In this document: positions 8,295-16,274 of the stretch, in pieces | How positions within the stretch are numbered: the stretch's first letter is position 1 | How the letters are laid out: each line of letters begins with the position of its first letter | NCBI GenBank assembly: GCA_041686855.1 | Contig: JAWLDA010000014.1 | Coordinates: 32,844 to 96,843 of the forward strand | Reading direction: 5' to 3' | DNA: 64,000 nucleotides | From: JAWLDA01 sp041686855 | Lineage (GTDB): Bacteria > Bacillota > Limnochordia > DTU080 > RSA5 | Made by a program: the position numbers and the translations under genes | Notes under the pieces: generated by a model | Database searches by the model: none | What the model was told of the DNA's origin: nothing | What the model saw: the letters and a program-made list of their open reading frames with translations, nothing else

Positions 8295-8414
8295 CTACAA
8301 CTTCTTGAAGTAGCTTGCGAGTGCCTCAAGCGATTCGAACACTGGCGACCAGGCACGTAGCGAGAGGTCGACTACTGCTTCTCGGTGGGAGGACTCGTAA
8401 CGTTGTATGTTCAA
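8295..8414 (-). pseudogene. GNAT acetyltransferase reduced to its two ends
   Basis: A 39-codon frame with TTG start at 8414 and AAAGGGG upstream. It reads NIQRYESSHREAVVDLSLRA then WSPVFESLE, the classical N-terminus of a GNAT family, and then goes straight to ALASYFKKL and a stop, which resembles the C-terminus of the same kind of protein. The whole acetyl-CoA-binding core is absent. It cannot be an acetyltransferase. The intact ribosome binding site suggests it may still be translated. Confidence 0.6.
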
Positions 8415-8441
8415 ATGCGCTACCCCTTTGAGTTCACGACT

Positions 8442-8840
8442 TCAGCAGGTGGGAAAGATCTCCTCGAAGAACCGCCGATCGTCGGCAAACGTCTGCTCGA
8501 GAACGAGGAACTCCTCAACACTCATCCAACGGGCCTCGCTCACTTCGGCTGGGGCAATGCGAATCTCGTTGCTTATCGGCTCTGCCAGCCACCAGTGCAG
8601 GCGGTATCGTCCGTCCCATGAGGGACACTCCCACACCCAACGGATCGGCCGCACCGTCAGTCCCACTTCCTCCAGGCTCTCCCTAACAACGGCGTCCGCT
8701 TGGCTCTCGCCGGGCTCGATCCTGCCGCTGGGCGGCGCCCAATACCCTGCACCGGGCACTGCCGGCGCACGTTGAATGATCAGGACTTGTCCCTCACGAG
8801 CAATCACGATGACGACGGCTTCCTTGACGGCCGTCTCCAT
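8442..8840 (-). CDS. NUDIX hydrolase
   Basis: 132 residues with a complete Nudix box at 39-61: GRIEPGESQADA followed by VVRESLEEVGL, which fits GX5EX7REUXEEXGU. ATG 8840 has AGGAGAGG upstream. Family enzymes cleave nucleoside diphosphates linked to another group, often damaged nucleotides or sugar nucleotides; the VLIIQRAPAVPGAGYWAPP start is common in broad-specificity housecleaning members. It sits alone between the GNAT relic and a dehydrogenase gene. Confidence 0.93.
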   Translation of the reverse strand: METAVKEAVVIVIAREGQVLIIQRAPAVPGAGYWAPPSGRIEPGESQADAVVRESLEEVGLTVRPIRWVWECPSWDGRYRLHWWLAEPISNEIRIAPAEVSEARWMSVEEFLVLEQTFADDRRFFEEIFPTC

Positions 8841-9013
8841 GGTGCACCTCTCCTTATGAGCCGGCTAAACTCGCATCCGTCCAAGTTGCAGACCAAGCTC
8901 CGTGAAACGCCGCTACCGTCTGATACCTCTCAATTGGGTCCGGGCTGCACGCCTTGCGCACACCATTGGTCCACTAAAGGTTCGCTTTCAAGTCCGTGAC
9001 GAGTGAGTTGCAT

Positions 9014-10027
9014 TCACGGTCGAACGATGATCTTACCTCGGGCGAGGCCCGATTCAAGGAAACGGATCGCATCGGGGACGCCGCTTAACGGGTACGTGCG
9101 GTCAATCACCGGTTTCAACGTCCAATTCTCCAGCATCTCCTTGAGGATCGTCAACGCTTCGTGCTTTCGAGGGCTCGCAAACTCTGGGTTCGGCAGATAC
9201 TCCACAAATGGCGCCATCGCCATGAGGGTGAACATCTGCGGCAAACTTCCCCAAAGCCGCCCTCTCGACGCTCCAAAGTGATCGTGACCAAGAGCGATGT
9301 AAACGCCGTTCGTTGAAAGCGAAGCCTTACACCGAGCCGGCAGCAGGTTCGATGCGACGTCAAAGATCAGATCGAAACGTTCGCCCCGCTGGGTAAAATC
9401 CTCCTCGGTGTAATCGATCACCTCGTCGGCTCCCAGTGAGCGGAGCATGCTGAGCTTCTCCGTCCTGTCGACCCCAGTGACGCTCGCCCCATACGCCTTG
9501 GCCAATTGCACGACAATGCTGCCGACACCGCCGGCGGCGCCATTCACCAAGACTCGCTTGGCCGACTCAAGCCTCTTTCCGTTTTGAAGGTTAAACAGAG
9601 CGATGATTCCGGACGTCCCGACAGCGGCAGCCTGGTCAAACGAGACATTACGAGGTTTGTGAGTCACAACGTCATGGGGAACCGCCACATACTCTGCGTA
9701 CGTACCGCCGTTTCGCCACTGAAAACCCCGATGGCTCTCGCCAAAGACGGCATCGCCCGGCTGAAATGTGGTTACGTTGCGGCCCACCGCCTCAATGACA
9801 CCAGCTAGGTCGGTTCCCGGAATGGGGTGTTTGGGTGAGCGCACCCCCGCTCCCATGAACCGCAGCACGTACGGGGTGCCCGTGACCACGTGCCACACAT
9901 CCGGATGAACGGAGGCCGCTCGAACGCGCACCAGCACTTCGTCATCCCCGACACTCGGAGGCTCGACTTCCCGAAGCCGCAATACCTCAGCAGCAGGGCC
10001 GTAAGCCTCTTGCACGATCGCTTTCAT
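9014..10027 (-). CDS. Zinc-free MDR oxidoreductase, quinone-reductase-like
   Basis: 337 residues. GroES-like N-terminal half (HPIPGTDLAGVIEAVG, FQPGDAVFG) and Rossmann half with VLVNGAAGGVGSIVVQLAKA, a nucleotide-binding motif typical of NADPH:quinone reductases. The catalytic zinc ligands of true alcohol dehydrogenases are absent. The C-terminal LSGVPDAIRFLESGLARGKI is the usual end of the family. It probably reduces quinones or enones with NADPH; the partner is unknown. Confidence 0.9.
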   Translation of the reverse strand: MKAIVQEAYGPAAEVLRLREVEPPSVGDDEVLVRVRAASVHPDVWHVVTGTPYVLRFMGAGVRSPKHPIPGTDLAGVIEAVGRNVTTFQPGDAVFGESHRGFQWRNGGTYAEYVAVPHDVVTHKPRNVSFDQAAAVGTSGIIALFNLQNGKRLESAKRVLVNGAAGGVGSIVVQLAKAYGASVTGVDRTEKLSMLRSLGADEVIDYTEEDFTQRGERFDLIFDVASNLLPARCKASLSTNGVYIALGHDHFGASRGRLWGSLPQMFTLMAMAPFVEYLPNPEFASPRKHEALTILKEMLENWTLKPVIDRTYPLSGVPDAIRFLESGLARGKIIVRP

Positions 10028-10162
10028 CGCGTCTCCTCCTCAGTGCGCACGGTGCAGACGAACGAGTAGCCGGTACTGATCAATACCGTATGCGCGATGT
10101 GTGCTAAGACTTCCAGTTGCCGACGATTACGACGGCCCCTCGCTGCCTCTGTTTCATAGGTG

Positions 10163-10726
10163 TCACCTACCATCAGACGGAGCCTGGGGGCGCTCCGAGC
10201 GTAAAACGGCGTACATCGCCAGGTCCTCAAATGCGCCAAAGCGATAGGTAGCCTGCCGGTGGGTCCCTTCGTACGTCATGCCCACCTTTTTCATCACTCG
10301 GCCTGATGCCGGGTTGCTCGTCATGTGTCGCGCCTGAATGCGATTGAGCGCCAAGTCATCGAAACCCAAATTCACCAATGCGCGGGCAGCCTCGGTGCAG
10401 TAACCCTTATTCCAATAGGGCTTTCCAATCCAATACCCGAGCTCGGCCAAGTGATTACGCGTTTCGATCCGTAGAGAGATGGCGCCGATGAGAGTATCGT
10501 CTGGCTTCAGTGTGACGGCGTAGGTGACAAGCTCGCCGTCTTCGACGAGGCCTTGATGCCTTTGGATCCACGCTTCGGCCATGCCATCCTCGTAGGGGTG
10601 GGGAATGTTCGCCGTCTTTTTTGCAACGTCACGCTCGCCAGCCAAATGTTGCACCGTGGGCGCATCTTCCATGCGAAACTCCCTCAAAAGAAGTCGCTCT
10701 GTTTTTAGCGGGCGAATAAAGGACAA
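10163..10726 (-). CDS. RimJ/RimL-type GNAT acetyltransferase
   Basis: 187 residues. TERLLLREFRMEDAPTV opens the fold, ELGYWIGKPYWNKGYCTEA carries the acetyl-CoA loop (here WNKGYCTEA), and NPASGRVMKKVGMTYEG is the standard RimJ/RimL end helix. These enzymes acetylate protein N-termini or small amines. The paralogue at 12785-13150 keeps the same start and end but lacks the middle, so this gene is a useful local reference for it. Confidence 0.93.
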   Translation of the reverse strand: MSFIRPLKTERLLLREFRMEDAPTVQHLAGERDVAKKTANIPHPYEDGMAEAWIQRHQGLVEDGELVTYAVTLKPDDTLIGAISLRIETRNHLAELGYWIGKPYWNKGYCTEAARALVNLGFDDLALNRIQARHMTSNPASGRVMKKVGMTYEGTHRQATYRFGAFEDLAMYAVLRSERPQAPSDGR

Positions 10727-10760
10727 GTTTTCTCAAACCCTCCCCATGCGTCAGTGGAGC

Positions 10761-11288
10761 TCAACCTAAATGGATTCCCTCATTCAAGACACCACGAATG
10801 AAGTCATGCTTTGCGCGCGTGTAACCTTGACGATCGAGCGCGAACTCCTTCTGCAACGCCTTTTTGAGCTCGGCATACTGGCGGCGGACATTCGTGTCGG
10901 ATCGGAGTCGATCCCGAAATCGGAGGTAATTCGTCCACTGAGGGTCATTGATGGTGACCACGTGCAGATGGTGGGTACGCACCTGGGGCGCCTTCTCCTT
11001 GACAAAGAGATACCCACCCTTATCGCCGGCATCCCCGCGGTCGATGTACCCGAGAGATTGCAACGGCTCCTTTAACGCATCCATCTTCTCAGGGACTTCC
11101 ACAGCTGCCGCGATGTCAACAATTGGCTTCGCTTCGAGTCCAGGGACTGCTGTGCTACCAACGTGTTGTATATCGAGCAGCACATTGCCGAGCGCCCTCG
11201 TAAGTAGAGCGCGTTCGCGCTCAAAGGCGTGACTCCAACTGGACCGGTAAGTAACGACTTCAACGATTTCGCGGTGTAAACCGAGCAT
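10761..11288 (-). CDS. GrpB/UPF0157 family protein
   Basis: 175 residues from ATG 11288, which has GGAG eight bases upstream and precedes the family start EIVEVVTYRSSWSHAF. LDIQHVGSTAVPGLEAKPIV is the signature of the family, which has a minimal nucleotidyltransferase fold (GS...D-x-D-like). The cellular role is unproven; many copies occur as single genes near acetyltransferases in Bacillota. It follows the NTF2-like gene closely. Confidence 0.9.
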   Translation of the reverse strand: MLGLHREIVEVVTYRSSWSHAFERERALLTRALGNVLLDIQHVGSTAVPGLEAKPIVDIAAAVEVPEKMDALKEPLQSLGYIDRGDAGDKGGYLFVKEKAPQVRTHHLHVVTINDPQWTNYLRFRDRLRSDTNVRRQYAELKKALQKEFALDRQGYTRAKHDFIRGVLNEGIHLG

Positions 11289-11332
11289 CTCAACCGCTCC
11301 TGTCTTGCCCCCCTGCATATCCGCGGCTTCGT

Positions 11333-11725
11333 TCAACTCGCGGATACCTTAATTCTATACGACTTTACCTCTTTAATTTTGCCGCGCTTGCCGAAGCCGG
11401 CAAACACATACACATCACAGACCTCGACACGAGTTCCGTTCGGCTCAAAGAGGGTGGCGTTGAGTGCCGCAGTATTTCCGTGGGTAATGATGGTATGGAT
11501 GCGAAGCTCTACTGGCCTCTGGACTGTCTCATCCTCAAGATGCCCCCGGACAGCATCTAGCCCCACGAGGCGCTGACTGCCAACGATCTCCCATTCCACG
11601 CTCTCGCTCAAGAGCTCGACATTGGACTCCAGCGCGCCTCGAGCGCAGGCAATCGTGAAATCTCGCAACTGCGCCTTGCGCGGAGCGTTTCCACAATCCT
11701 CAGGGCACACGATTCGCATACTCAT
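11333..11725 (-). CDS. NTF2-like (SnoaL-type) protein
   Basis: 130 residues. The pattern LRDFTIACARGALESNVELL, then SVEWEIVGSQRLVGLDAVRG and a series of beta-strands ending FGKRGKIKEVKSYRI fits the cone-shaped NTF2-like fold used by polyketide cyclases, ketosteroid isomerase-like enzymes and binding proteins. The N-terminal CPEDCGNAPRKA is a recognised extension in Bacillota members. The protein stops at the start of the GrpB region, so both are likely on one transcript. No catalytic residue can be assigned. Confidence 0.8.
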   Translation of the reverse strand: MSMRIVCPEDCGNAPRKAQLRDFTIACARGALESNVELLSESVEWEIVGSQRLVGLDAVRGHLEDETVQRPVELRIHTIITHGNTAALNATLFEPNGTRVEVCDVYVFAGFGKRGKIKEVKSYRIKVSAS

Positions 11726-11812
11726 CCCATTGTGGCCTCCTTTGCCGCGTCAGGGTGCGATACACCGCAGCCGCATCACGCTTCCCTATCGCCTTGCCGC
11801 TGATGCCGAATA

Positions 11813-12331
11813 TCAGAGCGACGGCTTCGCAAGGTTCGCTCCGCTGAACATTGGGTCGTCGGTAATCTCGGTGTGAACGAAGTCGGGCGAAACGTACGCA
11901 AGCGCTGCCGCCTCCGACTCAAACTCGACTTCGAAGATGGCCAGCCCTGCTAGGCGGTCGCCAAACACGTCTATAGCGCCGCCTGCGACCTCTTTACGAA
12001 CCTTGGAGATGACTGCACCCGGCAGCCGGTCAAGGAGCTTGTACTCCGCCGAGCTCAAGTACGTGTTCACGATAGGTTCAGCAACGCCAGAAACTTTGCC
12101 GTACTTTCTACAAAGCTTGTACGACGCATCACCGCAAGGCGCCTGCATTCGCCGAAGGCGGAGTCCGGTTCCCTCGATGTACTTATCCGTGATCATGCGC
12201 TCTCGCTGAAATTGGATCGAGTTGAGACACTCTGGAACCACTAACCATCTGCGTTCAAACTCTAACTTCGAATACTTGGGGACGTGGAACCCGCCATCTC
12301 CGGCGTTCCCCTGCGGTTCAGAGCGAGTCAC
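11813..12331 (-). CDS. CYTH domain protein
   Basis: About 172 residues. The opening KLEFERRWLV is a variant of the ExExK signature of CYTH (triphosphate tunnel) proteins, followed by the strands LRLRRMQAP, YKLCRKYG and GLAIFEVEFESEAAA. Members bind triphosphates with a metal ion (adenylate cyclase class IV, thiamine triphosphatase, inorganic triphosphatase). GTG 12331 has GGAGG ten bases upstream; GTG 12340 is an alternative. Phosphatase activity on a triphosphate is the most likely guess. Confidence 0.82.
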   Translation of the reverse strand: MTRSEPQGNAGDGGFHVPKYSKLEFERRWLVVPECLNSIQFQRERMITDKYIEGTGLRLRRMQAPCGDASYKLCRKYGKVSGVAEPIVNTYLSSAEYKLLDRLPGAVISKVRKEVAGGAIDVFGDRLAGLAIFEVEFESEAAALAYVSPDFVHTEITDDPMFSGANLAKPSL

Positions 12332-12361
12332 GCGCCACACCCCTCCAAGCGATCGGTGTCT

Positions 12362-12760
12362 TTACGAGCTCTTAGGACGTTGAGCGAACCCATGCCCGTC
12401 TTGTATAAACTCCAACCGGTTGCCGAACGGATCCGGCGTGTAAAACCGCTCAACTCCAGGCAACGCCGAATCCCACACCACTTCGCATCCCGCTTCTGTT
12501 AGGCGACGATGTAAGGCAGCCAAGTCGCTCACCGTGAACGCCGGATGCGCCTTTGTCGCCGGCACGAAATCGGACTGCACGCCTAGGTGAATGATGACCG
12601 ATCCACTCTCAAACCAGCATCCTCCTCGAGACGCCAGCGGTTCCGGCTTCTCGACTTCCGCAAGACCCAAGAGCGTGCCGTAGAACGCTCTTGCTCGTTC
12701 TTCCTCCCCCTCCGGCATTGCCAACTGCACATGGTCCAGGCTTGTCAGCGCGGGCTCCAT
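12362..12760 (-). CDS. VOC superfamily (glyoxalase-like) protein
   Basis: 132 residues with the paired beta-alpha-beta-beta-beta modules of VOC proteins: LDHVQLAMPEGEEERARAFY at the start, SVIIHLGV in the middle, and FYTPDPFGNRLEFIQ at the end, the last containing the conserved Glu metal ligand. The family includes glyoxalase I, extradiol dioxygenases and bleomycin- and fosfomycin-resistance proteins. There are several such genes in the window; none can be assigned a substrate. Confidence 0.9.
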   Translation of the reverse strand: MEPALTSLDHVQLAMPEGEEERARAFYGTLLGLAEVEKPEPLASRGGCWFESGSVIIHLGVQSDFVPATKAHPAFTVSDLAALHRRLTEAGCEVVWDSALPGVERFYTPDPFGNRLEFIQDGHGFAQRPKSS

Positions 12761-12784
12761 CCTTACCCCCCCTTCCGCGTGATG

Positions 12785-13150
12785 TCAAAAGCTCATCTGA
12801 GGTCGAACTTTCGCGAACACCAGGGAGTCTCGTGGTTCCGAGGAGATGTTGGGATGAACAATCCAGCGCCGCAAGACGCCCTCGCGAACCATGCCGATCG
12901 GCTCGTCAGAGCCCACGAGTGTTATGGTCCACGTAAACTCCTGACCTGATGCCCACCGGTCTATACAGTATTTGACGAACGCCTCCGTCTGCCGCTCGGT
13001 TTCGTGCGACTGCCAAACGAGGAAGCGCGTCACGTCGTCATCCTGCGCATAATTGCGGAAGATGCCGGCTGCGTCTTCGAAATTAGGCGGTCGTAGCATC
13101 AAACGAGGCGTTTTGAAAGTGATATCCGGCGGGCTGCTCACATTGCTCAC
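12785..13150 (-). pseudogene. RimJ/RimL-type acetyltransferase with an in-frame internal deletion
   Basis: 121 codons, open from start to stop. The N-terminal half is normal (FKTPRLMLRPPNFEDAAGIF ... EFTWTITLVGSDEPIGM). The next residues, VREGVLRRWIVHPNISSEPR and DSLVFAKVR, are the extreme C-terminus of the same family, where they normally follow a KAGM motif. The acetyl-CoA-binding loop and the E-x-GY strand, about 50-60 residues, are missing. The joint falls at an IGM/AGM sequence, so recombination between short repeats (GGCATG) is plausible. Compare the intact gene at 10163-10726. It cannot bind acetyl-CoA normally. Confidence 0.75.
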
Positions 13151-13159
13151 CTGATCTCC

Positions 13160-13636
13160 TTATCGCCGTAAGAGTACTGCGAATTCAAGCCCATCTCCAA
13201 CACGCTTAAACCTTTGTGTCTCCCTAAAGCCTGCTCGTTCGCAGACCCGTAGCGCCCTCTGGTTGAAAGTAGCTACCGTCACTCGGAACGCCTTCGGATG
13301 GAATTCCTCCTGACCGAACGCAAGTCCCGCCTGGAGCACCTCTAAACCAACACCCCGGCCTGTGAGATCGGGACGCAAGCCCCCTCCGGTATCGAGCGCG
13401 TCGTCCGAATAATCGCCACCCGATACCTGTGCATCTTGACCAAAACACCGAAAAGCCACGAACTCCCCACGCTCATTAGTGGCTGAAAAGTAGTGATTAG
13501 AAGGGTCCGCGCAAAATCGTACCACTTCCTCAGCATCGCACGGATCAACGTTGTACATCGAGTAGGGGGCCTCGTACCGCCAGGTCACTAGTTGCCTGGC
13601 AAACTCTTCGCTCATCGGTTTAAAGGTTAGCTGCAT
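13160..13636 (-). CDS. GNAT N-acetyltransferase
   Basis: 158 residues from ATG 13636, where the family sequence LTFKPMSEEFARQLVTW starts. The acetyl-CoA loop is GRGVGL within LRPDLTGRGVGLEVLQAGLA, and FNQRALRVCERAGFRE is the end helix. The FAFRCFG-like strand and the tyrosine-rich YEAPYSMYN are typical of a Bacillota GNAT subgroup of unknown substrate. A longer frame upstream runs through the pyrophosphatase relic and is not likely used. Confidence 0.9.
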   Translation of the reverse strand: MQLTFKPMSEEFARQLVTWRYEAPYSMYNVDPCDAEEVVRFCADPSNHYFSATNERGEFVAFRCFGQDAQVSGGDYSDDALDTGGGLRPDLTGRGVGLEVLQAGLAFGQEEFHPKAFRVTVATFNQRALRVCERAGFRETQRFKRVGDGLEFAVLLRR

Positions 13637-13688
13637 CGTAAGCCCGGCTTTCTTCCCACGGCCCTTCGGTTTCAGCGATGGCGGAAAC

Positions 13689-13859
13689 TCAATCTGCATT
13701 GTGGAGAAAGAGTCGAAGCGCAAAGGCGCCCCGCTCGCCCCGCTTGGTCAGTCGGATTCTCTCAATGTCGTCCATTGTGACCAACTCCCGGACAATCGGC
13801 GCTCCACCTCGCGCACGAATAATGTCAGGGATCTTGTCACGAACCAGTTTGCCGCCCAC
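13689..13859 (-). pseudogene. MazG-like/phosphoribosyl-ATP pyrophosphohydrolase-like gene lacking its middle
   Basis: A 56-codon frame from GTG 13859. It begins GGKLVRDKIPDIIRARGG, the unmistakable N-terminus of the small MazG-like family, then after VRELVTMDD comes IERIRLTKRGERGAFALRLF and a stop. The latter resembles the C-terminus of the same family (R-x-x-KRxERGxFxxRLFL). The E-E-x-x-E metal-binding helices that make the enzyme active are gone. Reading frame is kept across the joint. Short, and its activity is surely lost. Confidence 0.65.
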
Positions 13860-13894
13860 CACTTAGGCTCACACCTTCAGTTTGGAGCCGATTG

Positions 13895-14419
13895 CTACAC
13901 TCTGAGCAACTCCACTCGCTTGCAGTCGATTCCCTCAAAGTAGAACCTGACACCCTCACAATAGGAACATGCGGGTCCCCACTCTTCGTATGCTTCGAAC
14001 GGCGCACACCCCAGAGCGCTTGCTTCCACGATTCCCCCGTGAGAGATTATCAGAACGCGGCTGTCATTAGGCACGGAACGTACAATCTCCTGGTGAAGTT
14101 CCAGCATACGCCGAGCAAACTGAGCCAACACACCGCTAGGCGATTTACGTCGGACTTGAGCAAAACTAGCAAACCCTGCATCCCATGGGGCCTCGTCCTC
14201 AAATCCTTCAGGTAATATCGCCAGTTCGTCGAGTTGTCCGTCTACTGCAAATCCCATTGCTATTGCTGTTTCGTAGGCTCGCGGCAAAGTGCTTGTCACA
14301 ACACGATCGAACGGACCGATGTTGCTCCCGATTTTGCGTGCCAGGGCAACCCCGGCTTGGGATAGGTGTTGATTGGGCCTAATTCGCATCGTATGGCGGC
14401 GGTGCTCAACAACTCGCAA
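13895..14419 (-). CDS. Histidine phosphatase superfamily protein
   Basis: About 174 residues. LRVVEHRRHTMR holds the catalytic Arg-His of the superfamily (usual form RHG; here RRHTMR), followed by HLSQAGVALARKIG. The second catalytic part is VLIISHGGIVEAS, and VVTSTLPRAYETAIAM is the usual strand with a phosphate-binding Arg. TTG 14419 is chosen because TTTGGAGG lies eight bases before it. The altered RHG motif is shared by a known subgroup and need not mean inactivity. Confidence 0.85.
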   Translation of the reverse strand: MRVVEHRRHTMRIRPNQHLSQAGVALARKIGSNIGPFDRVVTSTLPRAYETAIAMGFAVDGQLDELAILPEGFEDEAPWDAGFASFAQVRRKSPSGVLAQFARRMLELHQEIVRSVPNDSRVLIISHGGIVEASALGCAPFEAYEEWGPACSYCEGVRFYFEGIDCKRVELLRV

Positions 14420-14437
14420 TGCTGGTTCCTCCAAACT

Positions 14438-15175
14438 TCAGACCTTCTCATAGACGGAGATGTGTTTCCCCGCTCCTGCTCCAAAGGGACGTCGGTCCCA
14501 TCCAGCCCAGCGGTGAAGCAGTCGAAAACCGGCCAACCTGGCCATGAGGTCAAGTTCAGACGGCCACACATATCGTATTTCTACCGGGATCACTTTTACG
14601 GCGCCGTTTCTCACGCTCACGAGTCGGCTTGAAACACGTTGAGCAACGCTGTCGTGCCTCGACGCCTCAATCAGCACCTCTTCATCCGTGAATCCACCCA
14701 CCAAGGCAGGCTGATGCTTCTCGAAACGGGTGGGATCAGGAACGAAGAGTTCGAGTAGGAATCGGCCTTTCGGCGCCAGGACCTGAAACGTCCCTTCAAA
14801 GCACCGGACTTGGTCATCTTGCGTCAAAAGGGCAAAGAAGGTGTTAAACGTGCAGAATGCCAAGTCGAATGGTCCTTTATGAGTTACCAGTTGGCCCACA
14901 TCCGCAAAGTCCCCCACCGTGACCGGAATCTCACGTCCGCCGGCCTTCTCGCGTAGCCTATCTAACATCGACTGCGACGCGTCGATTCCATGAACTCGGA
15001 TCCCTCTGTTTACAAGAGGAAGTGCAACCCGTCCTGTGCCGATCCCAAGCTCAACGGCTCGTCCGCCCGGACCAGCGACATCTGCCAGAACGTCGATAGT
15101 TTGCAGCGGAGCGTTGCCATAAAGGTCATCGTAGATGTCGGCAATCCCATCACCGTACGCACTTGGATTGTACAT
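14438..15175 (-). CDS. SAM-dependent methyltransferase, class I
   Basis: 245 residues from ATG 15175 with GGAGTGAG upstream. Motif I is AVELGIGTGRVALPL, motif II GIRVHGIDASQSML, motif IV FDLAFCTFNTFFALL, and YNPSAYGDGIADIYDDLY is the N-terminal signature of a common small-molecule methyltransferase group. The C-terminal half carries strands (VRYVWPSELDLMARLAGFRL) usual for that group. The methyl acceptor is unknown. Confidence 0.9.
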   Translation of the reverse strand: MYNPSAYGDGIADIYDDLYGNAPLQTIDVLADVAGPGGRAVELGIGTGRVALPLVNRGIRVHGIDASQSMLDRLREKAGGREIPVTVGDFADVGQLVTHKGPFDLAFCTFNTFFALLTQDDQVRCFEGTFQVLAPKGRFLLELFVPDPTRFEKHQPALVGGFTDEEVLIEASRHDSVAQRVSSRLVSVRNGAVKVIPVEIRYVWPSELDLMARLAGFRLLHRWAGWDRRPFGAGAGKHISVYEKV

Positions 15176-15241
15176 GAACCCGCTCACTCCAGTCCGTCCC
15201 ATAAAGATCGACCGTCACCAATGAGTGCATTGAGGCATCGG

Positions 15242-15790
15242 TCACTCCCTCTCCTTGTTCATGAGCGAATCGAGCTTGCGCACTGTGTTACAATTACGGA
15301 TGGTCATTTTTGCGTATAACTTGGTGCCAATAATCTTGTTCATCCCGCTCCTAGTCACCTTGGAACGGTCGACGTGCCACAAAACGGCCCCTGGGACATA
15401 CTTGACATCGTCGATTCCGGGCTTTATCGTGAGTTGTTCCAGTATCTCCTCGCTGTCGACCTCTTCGCTCAAGAACATGACGTCACACTTGGCGTCCTTG
15501 CCGTTAACCCAAGACTCTGGCAACGCATCAACGACTTTCCTGATATTGTCGGCGCTGCGCAAGACCACCATAACCGGGAATCCAAAGGCCGACTGAATCG
15601 CCGACTCCAGCACGTCGACCAATTGCGCCATATCGGCGGCATCTGTACGGAAGATCACGTTGCCAGAGTTAATGTAGGTTTGGACGTCGTTCATACCTGC
15701 ATTTTCAAAGGTGGCCTTAAGTTGTTTCATGTCCACTTTGCGATGGCCGCCTACGTTTATTCCACGAAGTAGCGCCACATACGTCATCAT
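15242..15790 (-). CDS. DUF1697 family protein
   Basis: 182 residues. MTYVALLRGINVGGHRKVDM is the nearly invariant start of DUF1697, followed by TYINSGNVIF and, near the end, TRNCNTVRKL-like IRNCNTVRKLDSLM. The family has an alpha/beta fold related to ferredoxin-like domains and no proven function. GGAGGGTGG precedes the double ATG. Confidence 0.93.
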   Translation of the reverse strand: MMTYVALLRGINVGGHRKVDMKQLKATFENAGMNDVQTYINSGNVIFRTDAADMAQLVDVLESAIQSAFGFPVMVVLRSADNIRKVVDALPESWVNGKDAKCDVMFLSEEVDSEEILEQLTIKPGIDDVKYVPGAVLWHVDRSKVTRSGMNKIIGTKLYAKMTIRNCNTVRKLDSLMNKERE

Positions 15791-15839
15791 CAGCCACCCT
15801 CCAGTCGAATCGCGTTCTAGGTTACCACGCGGTGAGCGC

Positions 15840-16222
15840 TCAATGTTCGTGTCCAGACCGTGATCTCCAAATCACATCTGCAATCAAATCCGCTAGATTT
15901 CCCATAACCCGTACGACGTTTTTGTAAAAGTCGTCACGCTGGCCACGGGGCCAAAGCAAACTCGGAAGTCCCTTGGCTTGTCGGCAACACTTCGAAACCG
16001 GGCAACCAATGATTCATCGGATGGGAATCTTGGTATGAGCGGGCGGCCGTGTTTGCGGACATCGTGCTCCACCGTCTCCGTTGCCACCACGACATCGCCA
16101 GGGACGAGACCGTCGGCAAGCGCTCCGCATGCTCCGACGCAAAATACCGCTCGAACATCCTCCAACGTGTCGACAAACACTTCCATTTCTCTCTTAGTCG
16201 GTACAAGTACAAGGTGACTCAC
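15840..16222 (-). pseudogene. Nucleoside phosphorylase/nucleosidase, multiply deleted
   Basis: The frame from 16222 starts MSHLVLVPTKREMEVF, the N-terminus of a phosphorylase-superfamily protein, but jumps within a few residues to AVFCVGACGALADGLVPGDV VVA-type sequence that normally lies about 50 residues later. It then runs to GPVASVTTF and a stop at 15893. In another frame just below, ADLIADVIWRSRSGHEH and a stop at 15840 look like the last helix of the family. So two internal losses and a frameshift have removed part of the base-binding pocket and the catalytic C-terminal half. Confidence 0.6.
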
Positions 16223-16274
16223 TAGATCTCATTCTCATCGTAAACCTCATCCGATTTTGGCGACCGTACACTAA

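Noticed and set aside
10024..10239. A 71-codon minus-strand frame between the dehydrogenase and acetyltransferase genes
   Set aside because: It overlaps the end of the acetyltransferase, has no ribosome binding site and its composition (many Arg, Cys, Thr) is that of a shadow frame.
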